Assembly (NCBI RefSeq): GCF_017569185.1
Contig: NZ_CP071869.1
Coordinates: 3,462,001-3,526,000 of the forward strand
Direction: 5' to 3'
Source of the DNA: Polaribacter cellanae
GTDB taxonomy: Bacteria; Bacteroidota; Bacteroidia; Flavobacteriales; Flavobacteriaceae
Length of the DNA: 64,000 nucleotides
Each line of letters opens with the position of its first letter. Within the stretch, counting starts at the first letter, position 1. Shown here in pieces: positions 38,626-47,246 of the stretch. Under the pieces are notes generated by a model. That model searched no databases. It had not been told where the DNA came from and worked only from the letters and a program-made list of their open reading frames with translations. A program made the translations under genes and the position numbers.

Positions 38626-40740
38626 ATGAGATTTTTAAGTACAAAAAATATTTTGGTTTTTACATTAATACTAACGGTTGTAATTGTTAGTATTATTGAA
38701 TCTTCAAGATTTGTTTTGTTTTTAGGAAGATTTCATCCATTAATTTTACACTTGCCAATTGGCGCATTAATTTTAACGCTATTTATTGATATTGTTGGAA
38801 GAATAAACAATAATTATCCAAAACAAACAGTACAATATGCACTTGGGTTTTCGGCCTTTTTTGCAGTTTTAGCATGTTATTTAGGCTATTTTTTATCTTT
38901 TGAAGGCGGTTATGACAAAGATACTTTAGATACACATTTATGGTTAGGAGTTGTTTCAGCAATTTTAATTATTGGTCTTTTTCTATTCAGTAAAGTTGAA
39001 AATAAAAAATCTTCAAGACTTTTTTTTCCAGCTTTTATTATCACATTTATAGTGATAAGTTTTGCGGGACATTATGGAAGTGTATTAACACACGGAAGCG
39101 ATTTTTTAACGCAATATGCAAAGGCTCCTCCAAAAGCAAAGGTTATAAAAGAGATTGATAGCTTAGATATTTATGAAGATGTTGTTTTTAAAATATTGGA
39201 CGAAAAATGTATTCAATGCCATAACCCCACAAAAAGAAAAGGTGAATTGGCTTTAAATTCATCAGAAAATATTTTAAAAGGAGGCAAAAACGGCTCTGTT
39301 ATCGAAAAAGGAAATGCGAGCAATAGTTTAATTTACACGAGCTTGTTTTTACCAATTTCAGATAAAAAACATATGCCACCAGAAGGAAAACCCCAATTGA
39401 CAAAAGAGGAAGTGAGGCTTGTAGAATACTGGATAAATAATCAAGCGTATTTTAATGAAAAAATAGCGAACTTACCTAAAAATGATACTTTAAATAAAAT
39501 GCTTACAAAGTATCTTGTTTTTGAGAAAGTTAAAATTAAAGAAGCTTCTGTAAGCACTATTAATGAAGCTAAAGAAGTCGGTTTTTCAGTGTTAAAATTA
39601 GTGCCAAATCAGCCAGAACTTAGTGTTAAGTTTCAAAAAGAGAAAATTACAATAGATGCTTTAAAAACATTAAATAACCTTAGAGAACAAATTATTGAGT
39701 TAGATTTAAGTAATACTTTTTTGACAGATGCTATGGTTTCAGATTTAAAGGAGTTTAAGAATCTTCAGAAATTATCTTTAAATAATACAAAAATTACAAA
39801 TAAATCGTTGGCGAATTTTCACAATTCAAAAAGACTTAAAGTATTAAATTTATACAACACAAAAATAACAAATAAAGGCTTAGATGTTTTTTTAAAACAC
39901 GTAGTTCCAGAAGATATTTACATTTGGGAAACTGATGTAGAAAAAGACTTTATCGCTAAATTAGAATTCGAATATAAAACAGACTTACATGCAGGTGTCG
40001 CAGACGGATTTGTGGAAATTACCAAACTAGAATCTCCAACATTTCTTACTGATAAAAACCTTTTTGTAAACACGCTTACTGTTAAATTAGCTTCTAAAAT
40101 TAAAAATGTAAAAACATATTATACGCTTGATGGTTCCGAACCAGATTCCACTTCTTTAAAATATACCGATAAAATAGTTTTAAAAAACGCTGCACATTTA
40201 AAATTAAGAGGATTTAAAAAAGGCTGGTTGCCGAGCGATATCGTTGAAAAAGAATTTTTTAAGATAAAACATAAAGTTGAAAATTATCAATTGGTAAGTC
40301 CGCCAGACGCCAGGTATCCAGGAAGCTCAAAACTATTCGATTTAAAACAAGAAGACAAATCTTTTAAAGATGGAGGCTGGGCAGGTTTTATAGGAGATAA
40401 TATAGATGTTACCATTGATATAGGAACCATAAAAGAGATAGATAAAATTTCTGTAAATTGCTTAGAAAATACGGTTAATTGGATATTTTTCCCCAAAAAA
40501 GTAACTGTATATTCTTCAGTAAATAAAAATATAGGATTTAAAAAAATAGGAGAATTAAAAATTAACAGAAAAGGAAAACATGGAGAGGGTACAATTGTAA
40601 AAATGTACGATGTTAACATACCAAACACGAAAACACAATTTATAAGAGTCGTTGTAGAAAATTACGAAACACTTCCAAAATGGCATGAAGGTGCTGGTAA
40701 AAACGCCTGGCTTTTTGTAGATGAAATTTTAATACATTAA
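38626..40740 (+). CDS. DUF2231-cytochrome c-LRR-HexC-discoidin membrane protein
   Basis: The 704-residue protein has an N-terminal membrane part (about 1-165) with four to five helices and the His-rich DUF2231 features FHPLILHLPIG, LDTHLWLG and GHYGSVLTHG; these histidines could bind haem b. A planctomycete-type cytochrome c domain follows, with C195-I-Q-C198-H199 (EKCIQCHNPTKRKGELAL) and the family's HMPPEGKPQLT block. Then come a short leucine-rich repeat run (about 345-425: ELDLSNTFLTD, KLSLNNTKIT, VLNLYNTKIT), a chitobiase C-like Ig fold (about 465-545) and a discoidin domain (555-704) ending HEGAGKNAWLFVDEILIH. This looks like the electron-transfer membrane anchor of the block, with the sugar-binding end outside. 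Confidence 0.82.
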   Translation: MRFLSTKNILVFTLILTVVIVSIIESSRFVLFLGRFHPLILHLPIGALILTLFIDIVGRINNNYPKQTVQYALGFSAFFAVLACYLGYFLSFEGGYDKDTLDTHLWLGVVSAILIIGLFLFSKVENKKSSRLFFPAFIITFIVISFAGHYGSVLTHGSDFLTQYAKAPPKAKVIKEIDSLDIYEDVVFKILDEKCIQCHNPTKRKGELALNSSENILKGGKNGSVIEKGNASNSLIYTSLFLPISDKKHMPPEGKPQLTKEEVRLVEYWINNQAYFNEKIANLPKNDTLNKMLTKYLVFEKVKIKEASVSTINEAKEVGFSVLKLVPNQPELSVKFQKEKITIDALKTLNNLREQIIELDLSNTFLTDAMVSDLKEFKNLQKLSLNNTKITNKSLANFHNSKRLKVLNLYNTKITNKGLDVFLKHVVPEDIYIWETDVEKDFIAKLEFEYKTDLHAGVADGFVEITKLESPTFLTDKNLFVNTLTVKLASKIKNVKTYYTLDGSEPDSTSLKYTDKIVLKNAAHLKLRGFKKGWLPSDIVEKEFFKIKHKVENYQLVSPPDARYPGSSKLFDLKQEDKSFKDGGWAGFIGDNIDVTIDIGTIKEIDKISVNCLENTVNWIFFPKKVTVYSSVNKNIGFKKIGELKINRKGKHGEGTIVKMYDVNIPNTKTQFIRVVVENYETLPKWHEGAGKNAWLFVDEILIH

Positions 40741-40750
40741 ATATATTGGC

Positions 40751-42076
40751 ATGAAAAAAAAGATAATAATACTATTTGTATGTTGTTTTGTAAGCAGTTT
40801 AAGTATTGCTCAAAAAAAGGAATTAAGTAAAGAAAAACGTTTAGAATGGTTTAAAGATGCGAAGTTGGGTATTTTTATTCATTGGGGAATATACAGCGTT
40901 AATGGAATTGACGAATCTTGGTCGTTTTACAATAACTACCTTTCGTATTCAAACTACATGAAACAATTAAATGGCTTTACTGCAAAAAAATACAATCCAG
41001 AACGTTGGGCAAAATTAATTAAAGAAAGTGGTGCAAAATATACAGTAATTACAGCAAAACATCATGATGGAGTTGCATTATGGGATACAAAATTTAGCGA
41101 CTTAAATGTCGTAGACAAAACTCCAGCAAAAAGAGATGTGCTTACGCCGTTTGTAAATGCTGTTCGTAAAGAAAATTTAAAATTAGGAATCTATTATTCT
41201 TTGTTAGATTGGTCTAATCCAGATTATCCGAACTTTACAAGAAAAGAAAAACGTTATTTAGAAGATGCAAAAAAATGGAAAGCTTTTACCAAATTTAATT
41301 TCGGACAAATAAAAGAGTTAACAAAATATAATCCAGATTTATATTGGTTCGATGGCGATTGGGAACAATCTGCAGAAAAATGGAAAGCCAAAGAAATTCG
41401 TGAACTATTATTAGACAAAACACCTACAACAATTATTAATTCTCGATTACAAGGTTATGGAGATTATGCAACGCCAGAGCAAGGTGTGCCAATTACAAAA
41501 CCCGACAATCCTTACTGGGAATTATGTTTAACGATGAATAATTCTTGGGGCTTTCAACCCAATGATAAAAATTATAAAACATCAAATCAATTGATTCGTA
41601 TTTTGGTCGACTGTATAAGTATGGGGGGTAATTTGTTGTTAGATATTGGTCCAAAACCAAATGGAACCATTCCTAAAGAACAAGTAGCTATTTTAAAAGA
41701 TTTAGGAAGATGGACTAAAAAACACGAATCTGCCATTTATGGAACACGAGCAGGAATTCCTTTTGGGCATTTTAATGGTTATACAGCTTTATCTAAAGAC
41801 AGTACAATCTTGTATTTATATGTTGATAATAAACCAAATGGACCTTTATTAATTAAAGGTTTAAAAAATAAAGTAAACAGAGCTTGGGTCGTTGGAAATG
41901 GCACAAAATTAAAAACAAAAGTTGTTGGAAAGCAATATTGGAGTCAGGTTCCAGGATTGTTGTATATCGATTTGCCTGAGCATGTACAAGATAAAGATGT
42001 AACAGTAATTGCAGTTTTATTAGACGGAAAAGTAGATTTATATAGAGAAAAAGGGCAAGTAATAGAAAGCAATTAA
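40751..42076 (+). CDS. GH29 alpha-L-fucosidase (first of two)
   Basis: The 441-residue protein has a signal peptide (1-20, SIAQK) and no lipobox. The GH29 barrel shows KLGIFIHWGIYSV (about 39-51), YTVITAKHHDGVALWDTKFS (about 97-116, sugar-binding His pair) and the nucleophile D201 in DLYWFDGDWEQS. GWGFQPNDKNYKTSNQLIRILVDCISMGGNLLLDIGP is the usual C-terminal barrel block, and the last 90 residues form a small beta-sandwich. It removes fucose with retention, likely core or antennary fucose of N-glycans; the linkage is not readable here. It starts 11 bases after the cytochrome-discoidin protein, so the fucosidases are in the same operon as the block. Confidence 0.9.
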   Translation: MKKKIIILFVCCFVSSLSIAQKKELSKEKRLEWFKDAKLGIFIHWGIYSVNGIDESWSFYNNYLSYSNYMKQLNGFTAKKYNPERWAKLIKESGAKYTVITAKHHDGVALWDTKFSDLNVVDKTPAKRDVLTPFVNAVRKENLKLGIYYSLLDWSNPDYPNFTRKEKRYLEDAKKWKAFTKFNFGQIKELTKYNPDLYWFDGDWEQSAEKWKAKEIRELLLDKTPTTIINSRLQGYGDYATPEQGVPITKPDNPYWELCLTMNNSWGFQPNDKNYKTSNQLIRILVDCISMGGNLLLDIGPKPNGTIPKEQVAILKDLGRWTKKHESAIYGTRAGIPFGHFNGYTALSKDSTILYLYVDNKPNGPLLIKGLKNKVNRAWVVGNGTKLKTKVVGKQYWSQVPGLLYIDLPEHVQDKDVTVIAVLLDGKVDLYREKGQVIESN

Positions 42077-42145
42077 ATTTCCTTCATAAAATTCGGTAAC
42101 ACTTTAATAAGAAAGAATTTCTCCAAAAAAATAAATTAAGAACAG

Positions 42146-43642
42146 ATGAAAAAAAGTAGACAAAGAGCATTAAAATTAATTATAGCGTTCGTTTTAATGC
42201 AAAATGGTTTAATGGCTCAGGCTATTTATGAAGATGAGAGATATGTTCCAGAAACAGATCCCTTAGTTTTAGAAAAATTAGATCAATGGCAAGATAAAAA
42301 GTTTGGTTTGTTAATGCATTGGGGAACTTATAGCCAATGGGGAATTGTGGAGTCTTGGTCTCTTTGCCCCGAAGATTATGGGTGGTGTGAGAGAAAAAAA
42401 GGAGAGAATCCTAAAAATTATTTCGAATATAAAAAAGAATACGAAGGTTTAAAAAAAACCTTCAACCCTGTAAAATTCGATCCAGAGAAATGGGCAAAAG
42501 CAGCGAAATATGCAGGAATGAAATACATGGTTTTTACAACAAAACATCATGATGGGTTTTCGATGTTCGACTCTAAATATACAGATTATAAAGTAACAGA
42601 TTCAGAATGTGCGTTTAGTACGAACCCAAAAGCAAACATTGCAAAAGAAATTTTTAATGCTTTTAGAAACGAAGATATGTGGATTGGGGCTTATTTCTCT
42701 AAACCAGATTGGAACAACGAAAATTATTGGGATCCCTATTTTCCACCATTAGGAAGAAATGTAAATTACGACCCTGCTGTATATCCAGAAAAATGGCAAA
42801 AATTTGTAGATTTTACACACAACCAAATTTTAGAATTATTAACCGATTATGGTAGCGTAGATATTTTATGGTTAGATGGTGGTTGGGTAAGCAAAAACTC
42901 TCAAAAAGAATTAGATCATTTTTATAAAGATAAGCAAAGAGAAAGTTCGACAGGGTTTATCAAGAGTACAATGATTAGTCAAGACATTAAAATGGACGAA
43001 CTAGTGGCAAAAGCTAGAAAAAAACAGCCAGGTTTAATTGTGGTTGATAGAGCCGTTCATGGGAAAAATCAAAACTATTTAACGCCAGAAAATAGAATTC
43101 CAGAAAAAACATTGCCTTATCCTTGGGAATCTTGTATTATTTCTGGAGGAGGATGGTCTTACACACCAGACGCAAAATATATGAGTGGTAGAAAAGGAAT
43201 TCACACACTTGTAGATGTTGTTGCAAAAGGCGGAAACTTATTGTTAAATGTGGCACCAAGCCCAGAAGGAGAATGGCAACAAGGAGCATACGATTTATTA
43301 CAAGAATTTGGCGATTGGATGCATGTAAATAATACTGCAATTTATGGAACAAAACCAATTGAGCCCTTTAAAGAGAACAATATTTGTATGACTCAAAACA
43401 AAGATGGAAATGTGTTTTTGTTTTATTTAGCAGAAGAAGGAGAAGATAGAATGCCATCCGAAATCGTAGTTAAATCTATCAATCCTAAAAAAGGAACAAA
43501 AATTAGTATGTTAGGTTCTAATAAAAAATTGAAGTGGGTACAACAAAAAGAAGGATTCAAAATTATGATTCCAAGATCTTTAAGAAAAAAACCAACGTCA
43601 AAATATGCTTGGACATTTAAAATTGAAGAAATAAATCGATAA
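42146..43642 (+). CDS. GH29 alpha-L-fucosidase (second of two)
   Basis: The 498-residue protein has a signal peptide (1-25, ending LMAQA) and shares the GH29 layout: KKFGLLMHWGTYSQWGIVESW (about 51-71), YMVFTTKHHDGFSMFDSKYTD (about 129-149) and the nucleophile D244 in VDILWLDGGWV. WESCIISGGGWSYTPD and LVDVVAKGGNLLLNVAPSP complete the barrel. It differs clearly from the first GH29 and has a longer insertion before the final blocks, so the two probably favour different fucosyl linkages (for example core alpha-1,6 against antennary alpha-1,3/4); that assignment is inference. It begins 69 bases after the first and ends 8 bases before the third GH92. Confidence 0.88.
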   Translation: MKKSRQRALKLIIAFVLMQNGLMAQAIYEDERYVPETDPLVLEKLDQWQDKKFGLLMHWGTYSQWGIVESWSLCPEDYGWCERKKGENPKNYFEYKKEYEGLKKTFNPVKFDPEKWAKAAKYAGMKYMVFTTKHHDGFSMFDSKYTDYKVTDSECAFSTNPKANIAKEIFNAFRNEDMWIGAYFSKPDWNNENYWDPYFPPLGRNVNYDPAVYPEKWQKFVDFTHNQILELLTDYGSVDILWLDGGWVSKNSQKELDHFYKDKQRESSTGFIKSTMISQDIKMDELVAKARKKQPGLIVVDRAVHGKNQNYLTPENRIPEKTLPYPWESCIISGGGWSYTPDAKYMSGRKGIHTLVDVVAKGGNLLLNVAPSPEGEWQQGAYDLLQEFGDWMHVNNTAIYGTKPIEPFKENNICMTQNKDGNVFLFYLAEEGEDRMPSEIVVKSINPKKGTKISMLGSNKKLKWVQQKEGFKIMIPRSLRKKPTSKYAWTFKIEEINR

Positions 43643-43650
43643 AATTTAAA

Positions 43651-45939
43651 ATGAAAAAATTCTGTTTTCCAAAAGAAAATCATCTTAAAAATCAAGTAAA
43701 CTACTGCTGTTTTATCTTAATAGCAGTAGTTTTTATGGTGAATAATAGTTACGCTCAACAACCAGTAGATTATGTAAATCCGTTTATTGGAACTTCCAAT
43801 TATGGGGCAACAAATCCTGGAGCCATTGCACCAAGAGGCATGGTTAGTGTGTCGCCTTTTAATGTTGCTGGTGCTCCTAATTTACCACACGAAAAAGATA
43901 GTAGATGGCTTTCGAACCCTTATGTTTATGAGAATACTTTTTTAACAGGTTTTTCTCATGTGAATTTAAGTGGTGTTGGTTGCCCAGATTTAGGCGTTAT
44001 TTTAACAATGCCAACCACAGGAAAATTGGAAACAGATTATTTAAAATACGGATCTACATATTCAAATGAAGTTGCAAAAGCTGGCTATTACAGTAACACA
44101 ATTGATAAATACAATATAAAAGTTGAATCTACAGCTTCTATAAGAACAGGAATTTCTAAATATCATTTTCCACAAGGTCAGTCGAATATATTAATCAATT
44201 TGGGTGTTGGTTTAACAAATGAAGAAGGAGGGATGCTAAAAATTGTTTCGGATACTGAAGTTGAAGGCATTCGAAATGTAGGTTCTTTTTGTTACTATAA
44301 ACCAGAAGAATCGTATCCAGTTTATTTTGTAGCCAAATTTAGCAAACCTGCAGATGAAACTGGAGTTTGGAAAAAACCTAAAAAACAAAATGGTTTAGAA
44401 GGACAATGGATGGGCTATAATGGAAAAACACGTTTGTATAAAAACTACAAAAAAGAAGTTCTTGGAGACAGTATTGGAAGTTATTTTACCTATCACTTTA
44501 AAAAACCGACAACAGTAGAAGTTAAAATTGGTGTGTCTTATATTAGTATAGCAAATGCCAGAGAAAATTTAAAAAAGGAAACTCAGAATTTTTCTTTTGA
44601 TGAAATTAATAAAAGCACAAACGCTCAATGGAATAATTTGTTATCAAAAATTGAAGTAGAAGGAGGAACAAAAGACGATAAAACTATTTTTTACACGGCT
44701 TTGTATCATACTTTAATTCATCCGAATACCTTAAACGATTACAATGGAGAGTACCCAAGTATGACAAAAAGGGAAACAAAAACCACTAAAGGTAAACGAT
44801 TTACAGTATTTTCTCTTTGGGATACCTATAGAAGTTTACATTCTTTAATGTCTTTAATTTATCCGAAACAACAATCGGATATGGTAAAAAGCATGTTAAA
44901 TATATATGATGAAAGTGGTTGGTTACCAAAATGGGAATTAAATGCTACAGAAACCACAACTATGGTTGGCGATCCTGCAGGAATTATTTTAGCAGATACC
45001 TATTTACGAGGAATTAAAGATTTCGATGTTAAAAAAGCGTACGAAGCCATGCGAAAAAGTGCGACTCAATTAGAAAATAATCCACTTCGTCCAGGAATTA
45101 AAGATTATTTACAAAAAGGATATTTAACGACAACTACCACCAAAAGTGGTTCGGTTTCCACAACCCAAGAATATAATATTACTGACTTTGCAATTGCGCA
45201 ATTAGCTAAAGAATTAGGAAAAACAGACGATTATAAAGTGTTCTCAAAACGCTCCACATCTTATCGAAATTTGTTTGATAAGGAGTTTAATTTATTAAGA
45301 CCAAAAAACTATGATGGTTCTTGGTTTACACCATTCAACCCAAATACTGGAGCAAATTTTGAAAAGAATTTAGGATTTATTGAAGGAAATTCTTGGCAAT
45401 ATACTTTTATGGTTTCACACGATGTTAAAGAGTTGATGAGACTTATGGGAGGTAAAAAATCGTTCGTAAAACAATTGGACAAGGTTTTCGACAACAAACA
45501 ATTCGATATGGCGAACGAACCAGATATTATTTATCCGTATTTGTATAATTATGCCAAAGGATACGAATGGAAAACACAAGACCGAGTTTCATCATTAATT
45601 AAAGAATACTTTACCAATAAACCAGCAGGTTTACCAGGAAACGACGATACAGGAACCATGTCTGCATGGTTAATTTATAGCATGATGGGTATTTACCCAA
45701 GTTCGCCAGCAGAACCATTATATGCAATTACGAGCCCTGTTTTCGACAAAGTTACCATTCATTTAGATAATCGTTATTATAAAAACGATACGTTAGTAAT
45801 TACTTCAAATGCCTCAGAAAATAAAAATAATAAGAAGCATATACAAAGTATTTATATGAATGGGAAAAAATATAGAAGTTACTTTATTTCTCACGATAAA
45901 TTAGTAAACGGGAAAACTTTAAAAATTATATTAAAATAA
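43651..45939 (+). CDS. GH92 alpha-mannosidase-like enzyme (third, divergent)
   Basis: The 762-residue protein has a long n-region signal peptide (about 1-36, ending SYAQ) and no lipobox, unlike the two lipoprotein GH92 enzymes. The GH92 opening FVNPFIGT appears as YVNPFIGTSNYGATNPGAIAPRGM, with a longer loop. The catalytic blocks are EGNSWQYTFMVSHD, MANEPDIIYPYLYNYA and GNDDTGTMSAW. The His-rich GNEPSHH of the other two copies is changed to ANEPDIIYPYL, so the binding site differs while the acid Glu and base Asp positions are kept. It likely prefers another alpha-mannosyl linkage or a modified mannose. The gene lies last among the enzymes, before the decayed sulfatase. Confidence 0.88.
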   Translation: MKKFCFPKENHLKNQVNYCCFILIAVVFMVNNSYAQQPVDYVNPFIGTSNYGATNPGAIAPRGMVSVSPFNVAGAPNLPHEKDSRWLSNPYVYENTFLTGFSHVNLSGVGCPDLGVILTMPTTGKLETDYLKYGSTYSNEVAKAGYYSNTIDKYNIKVESTASIRTGISKYHFPQGQSNILINLGVGLTNEEGGMLKIVSDTEVEGIRNVGSFCYYKPEESYPVYFVAKFSKPADETGVWKKPKKQNGLEGQWMGYNGKTRLYKNYKKEVLGDSIGSYFTYHFKKPTTVEVKIGVSYISIANARENLKKETQNFSFDEINKSTNAQWNNLLSKIEVEGGTKDDKTIFYTALYHTLIHPNTLNDYNGEYPSMTKRETKTTKGKRFTVFSLWDTYRSLHSLMSLIYPKQQSDMVKSMLNIYDESGWLPKWELNATETTTMVGDPAGIILADTYLRGIKDFDVKKAYEAMRKSATQLENNPLRPGIKDYLQKGYLTTTTTKSGSVSTTQEYNITDFAIAQLAKELGKTDDYKVFSKRSTSYRNLFDKEFNLLRPKNYDGSWFTPFNPNTGANFEKNLGFIEGNSWQYTFMVSHDVKELMRLMGGKKSFVKQLDKVFDNKQFDMANEPDIIYPYLYNYAKGYEWKTQDRVSSLIKEYFTNKPAGLPGNDDTGTMSAWLIYSMMGIYPSSPAEPLYAITSPVFDKVTIHLDNRYYKNDTLVITSNASENKNNKKHIQSIYMNGKKYRSYFISHDKLVNGKTLKIILK

Positions 45940-45969
45940 TATACTTTTCAATTTAAAAAGTTATAAAAT

Positions 45970-46071
45970 ATGAAGCGTAGAAATTTTATACAAAATACTT
46001 CTTTGTTTTTAGCAGAAACAACATTGGTTTCTCAAAATATCTTCAAGAGTCAAAAGGAATTTATAAGTTAA
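45970..46071 (+). pseudogene. Remnant of a Tat-signal protein
   Basis: An ATG at 45970 opens a 33-codon frame that starts MKRRNFIQNTSLF, a twin-arginine-type signal like those of the DUF1501 and NHL genes, and meets TAA at 46069. No full gene follows in any plus frame. The context of two broken coding pieces in 45940-46340 shows this is the start of a gene deleted internally. The downstream piece is a sulfatase tail, so either one sulfatase gene was shortened or two genes collapsed into one scar. The segment between (46072-46145) has fragments such as LADGKFIVEN that I cannot assign. Confidence 0.6.
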
Positions 46072-46145
46072 AGCCCCAAATTAGCAGACGGAAAATTTAT
46101 TGTTGAAAATTGATTGGAAATCTCAAGTCGAAAAGTTACATTTAT

Positions 46146-46298
46146 TAATTTAAGGCGGGTTTTCAAACAGAACCTCAATTATATCATTTAAAATACGATA
46201 TTAAAGAGTAAAATAATTTAGCATCTAAATATCCACAAAAAAGCAAAAATAATAAGAGAAAAATTATTAAGTATAAAAAAACAAGTATAAAAATTTAA
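46146..46298 (+). pseudogene. Decayed sulfatase C-terminus
   Basis: In one frame the bases from about 46149 read FKAGFQTEPQLYHLKYDIKE, a stop at 46209, then NNLASKYPQKSKNNKRK and a stop at 46296. PQLYHLKYDIxExNNLASKYP is the usual end of type I sulfatases (PxLYxLxxDxxExxNLAxxYP). The in-frame TAA at 46209-46211 falls where those enzymes have a short residue pair. The catalytic front (the C/S-x-P-x-R site) is gone. This means the locus once removed sulfate, perhaps from sulfated N-glycan antennae, and has lost that step. The frame then continues into the CBM9-like gene. Confidence 0.7.
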
Positions 46299-46343
46299 AT
46301 TAGTAGCCTAACTTTTAAGATTAGTATACAAAAATCACAGGTA

Positions 46344-46982
46344 TTGAAAATATACAAAGTACATAAAGTCGAAAATAAAGAAGTAATTCTTTCAGGAAAA
46401 GGAAATCATTCTATTTGGGAAAAAGCAAATAGCTTAACCGATTTTTCTTCTCCTTGGCAAGAAGAACTAATAAAAAAAATAGAATTTAAAGCCGTTCATA
46501 ATTCAGAAAAAATCTTTTTTCAGTTTAAAGTTGATGATGATTGTGTTTATATTCATCCTTCAAAAGATAAAAACGATAGCATTAATAATTCCGACAGAGT
46601 AGAGTTGTTTTTTAGAAGCGATGCATCACTAAATCCTTACTATTGTTTAGAAATAGATCCATTAAGTAGAATTATGGATTTTAAAGCAAAACCAAACAAA
46701 GATTTCGATTTTAATTGGAACTGGCCCTTAGAAGAGATTGAAGTAAAATCAACGATTGAAACTAATTATTTTATTGTAGAAATTGCAATTACCTTTCAAT
46801 CTTTAAAAGATTTAAACCTTTTAAAAGATGGAAAAATAGAAACAGGTATTTACAGAGCAAAGTACAACGAACAAGAAGATAACTCGTTTAAACCAACTTG
46901 GATTCCTTGGATAGATCCAAAAACAGAAACACCAAATTTTCATACACCTTCTTCTTTTGGAGCCTTAATTCTTGAAAATTAG
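46344..46982 (+). CDS. CBM9-like domain protein (TTG start)
   Basis: The 212-residue protein is a single CBM9/DOMON-like beta-sandwich: VILSGKGNHSIWEKANSLTDF, IEFKAVHNSEKIFFQFKVDDDC, RVELFFRSDASLNPYYCLEIDP, NYFIVEIAITFQSL and GIYRAKYN. It has no signal peptide. The first possible start codon in a sensible place is TTG at 46344; no ATG precedes the conserved region, though related proteins as I recall start at this place with Met, so the ATG may have mutated. It lies just after a decayed sulfatase tail in the same frame. It may be a silent leftover of the eroded end of the locus or a weakly expressed binding protein. Confidence 0.65.
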   Translation: MKIYKVHKVENKEVILSGKGNHSIWEKANSLTDFSSPWQEELIKKIEFKAVHNSEKIFFQFKVDDDCVYIHPSKDKNDSINNSDRVELFFRSDASLNPYYCLEIDPLSRIMDFKAKPNKDFDFNWNWPLEEIEVKSTIETNYFIVEIAITFQSLKDLNLLKDGKIETGIYRAKYNEQEDNSFKPTWIPWIDPKTETPNFHTPSSFGALILEN

Positions 46983-47163
46983 TATAATAAACGTGAGCCC
47001 GATTTAAGAAACAATATAGAATTTTGTTTTAATAAATTGATCTGTAGATATTTATTTTTTATGTCATTGTCAACGATAAGAGAAATTTCATAATTTATAA
47101 CTACAATTTGTAAGATTCCTCTTCCTGTATCATTAGAATGATATTTATTTAAAAAAAAACTAA
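46983..47163. other. Intergenic stretch at the end of the glycan locus
   Basis: Together with the sites listed up to 47377 this is a 437-base gap between the CBM9-like gene and the recombinase. The first 180 bases hold no frame that resembles a known protein on either strand and no clear hairpin. A minus-strand frame across it is a chance reading of AT-rich DNA. Confidence 0.4.
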
Positions 47164-47198
47164 AAAACCTCTTAATTATCAAATAATTAAGAGGTTTT
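47164..47198. terminator. Perfect hairpin terminator
   Basis: AAAACCTCTTAATTAT (47164-47179) pairs perfectly with ATAATTAAGAGGTTTT (47183-47198) around a three-base loop. The A run before and T run after the core make it work in either direction. On the minus strand it would end transcription of the RNA gene whose last bases lie at 47205-47215, which is the usual arrangement for a flavobacterial tRNA. On the plus strand it would end the glycan operon. Confidence 0.8.
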
Positions 47199-47204
47199 AT
47201 TTTG

Positions 47205-47220
47205 TGGAGACGCCGAGAGG
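47205..47220 (-). other. Probable attachment site: 3' end of a tRNA or tmRNA
   Basis: On the minus strand the bases read CCTCTCGGCGTCTCCA, followed within 10 bases by the hairpin terminator. CGGCGTCTCCA has the look of a T-arm end plus acceptor strand and discriminator of a tRNA-like gene, and only this tail remains. The upstream part of the RNA is replaced by repeats and a tyrosine recombinase gene starting 200 bases away. The pattern fits site-specific insertion into an RNA gene end, leaving one att half here. Which RNA it was is uncertain: I considered tRNA-Ser and tmRNA. The other end of the element is not seen in the window. Confidence 0.45.
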
Positions 47221-47246
47221 TAAACGATGCAATTTTACACTTTTGC

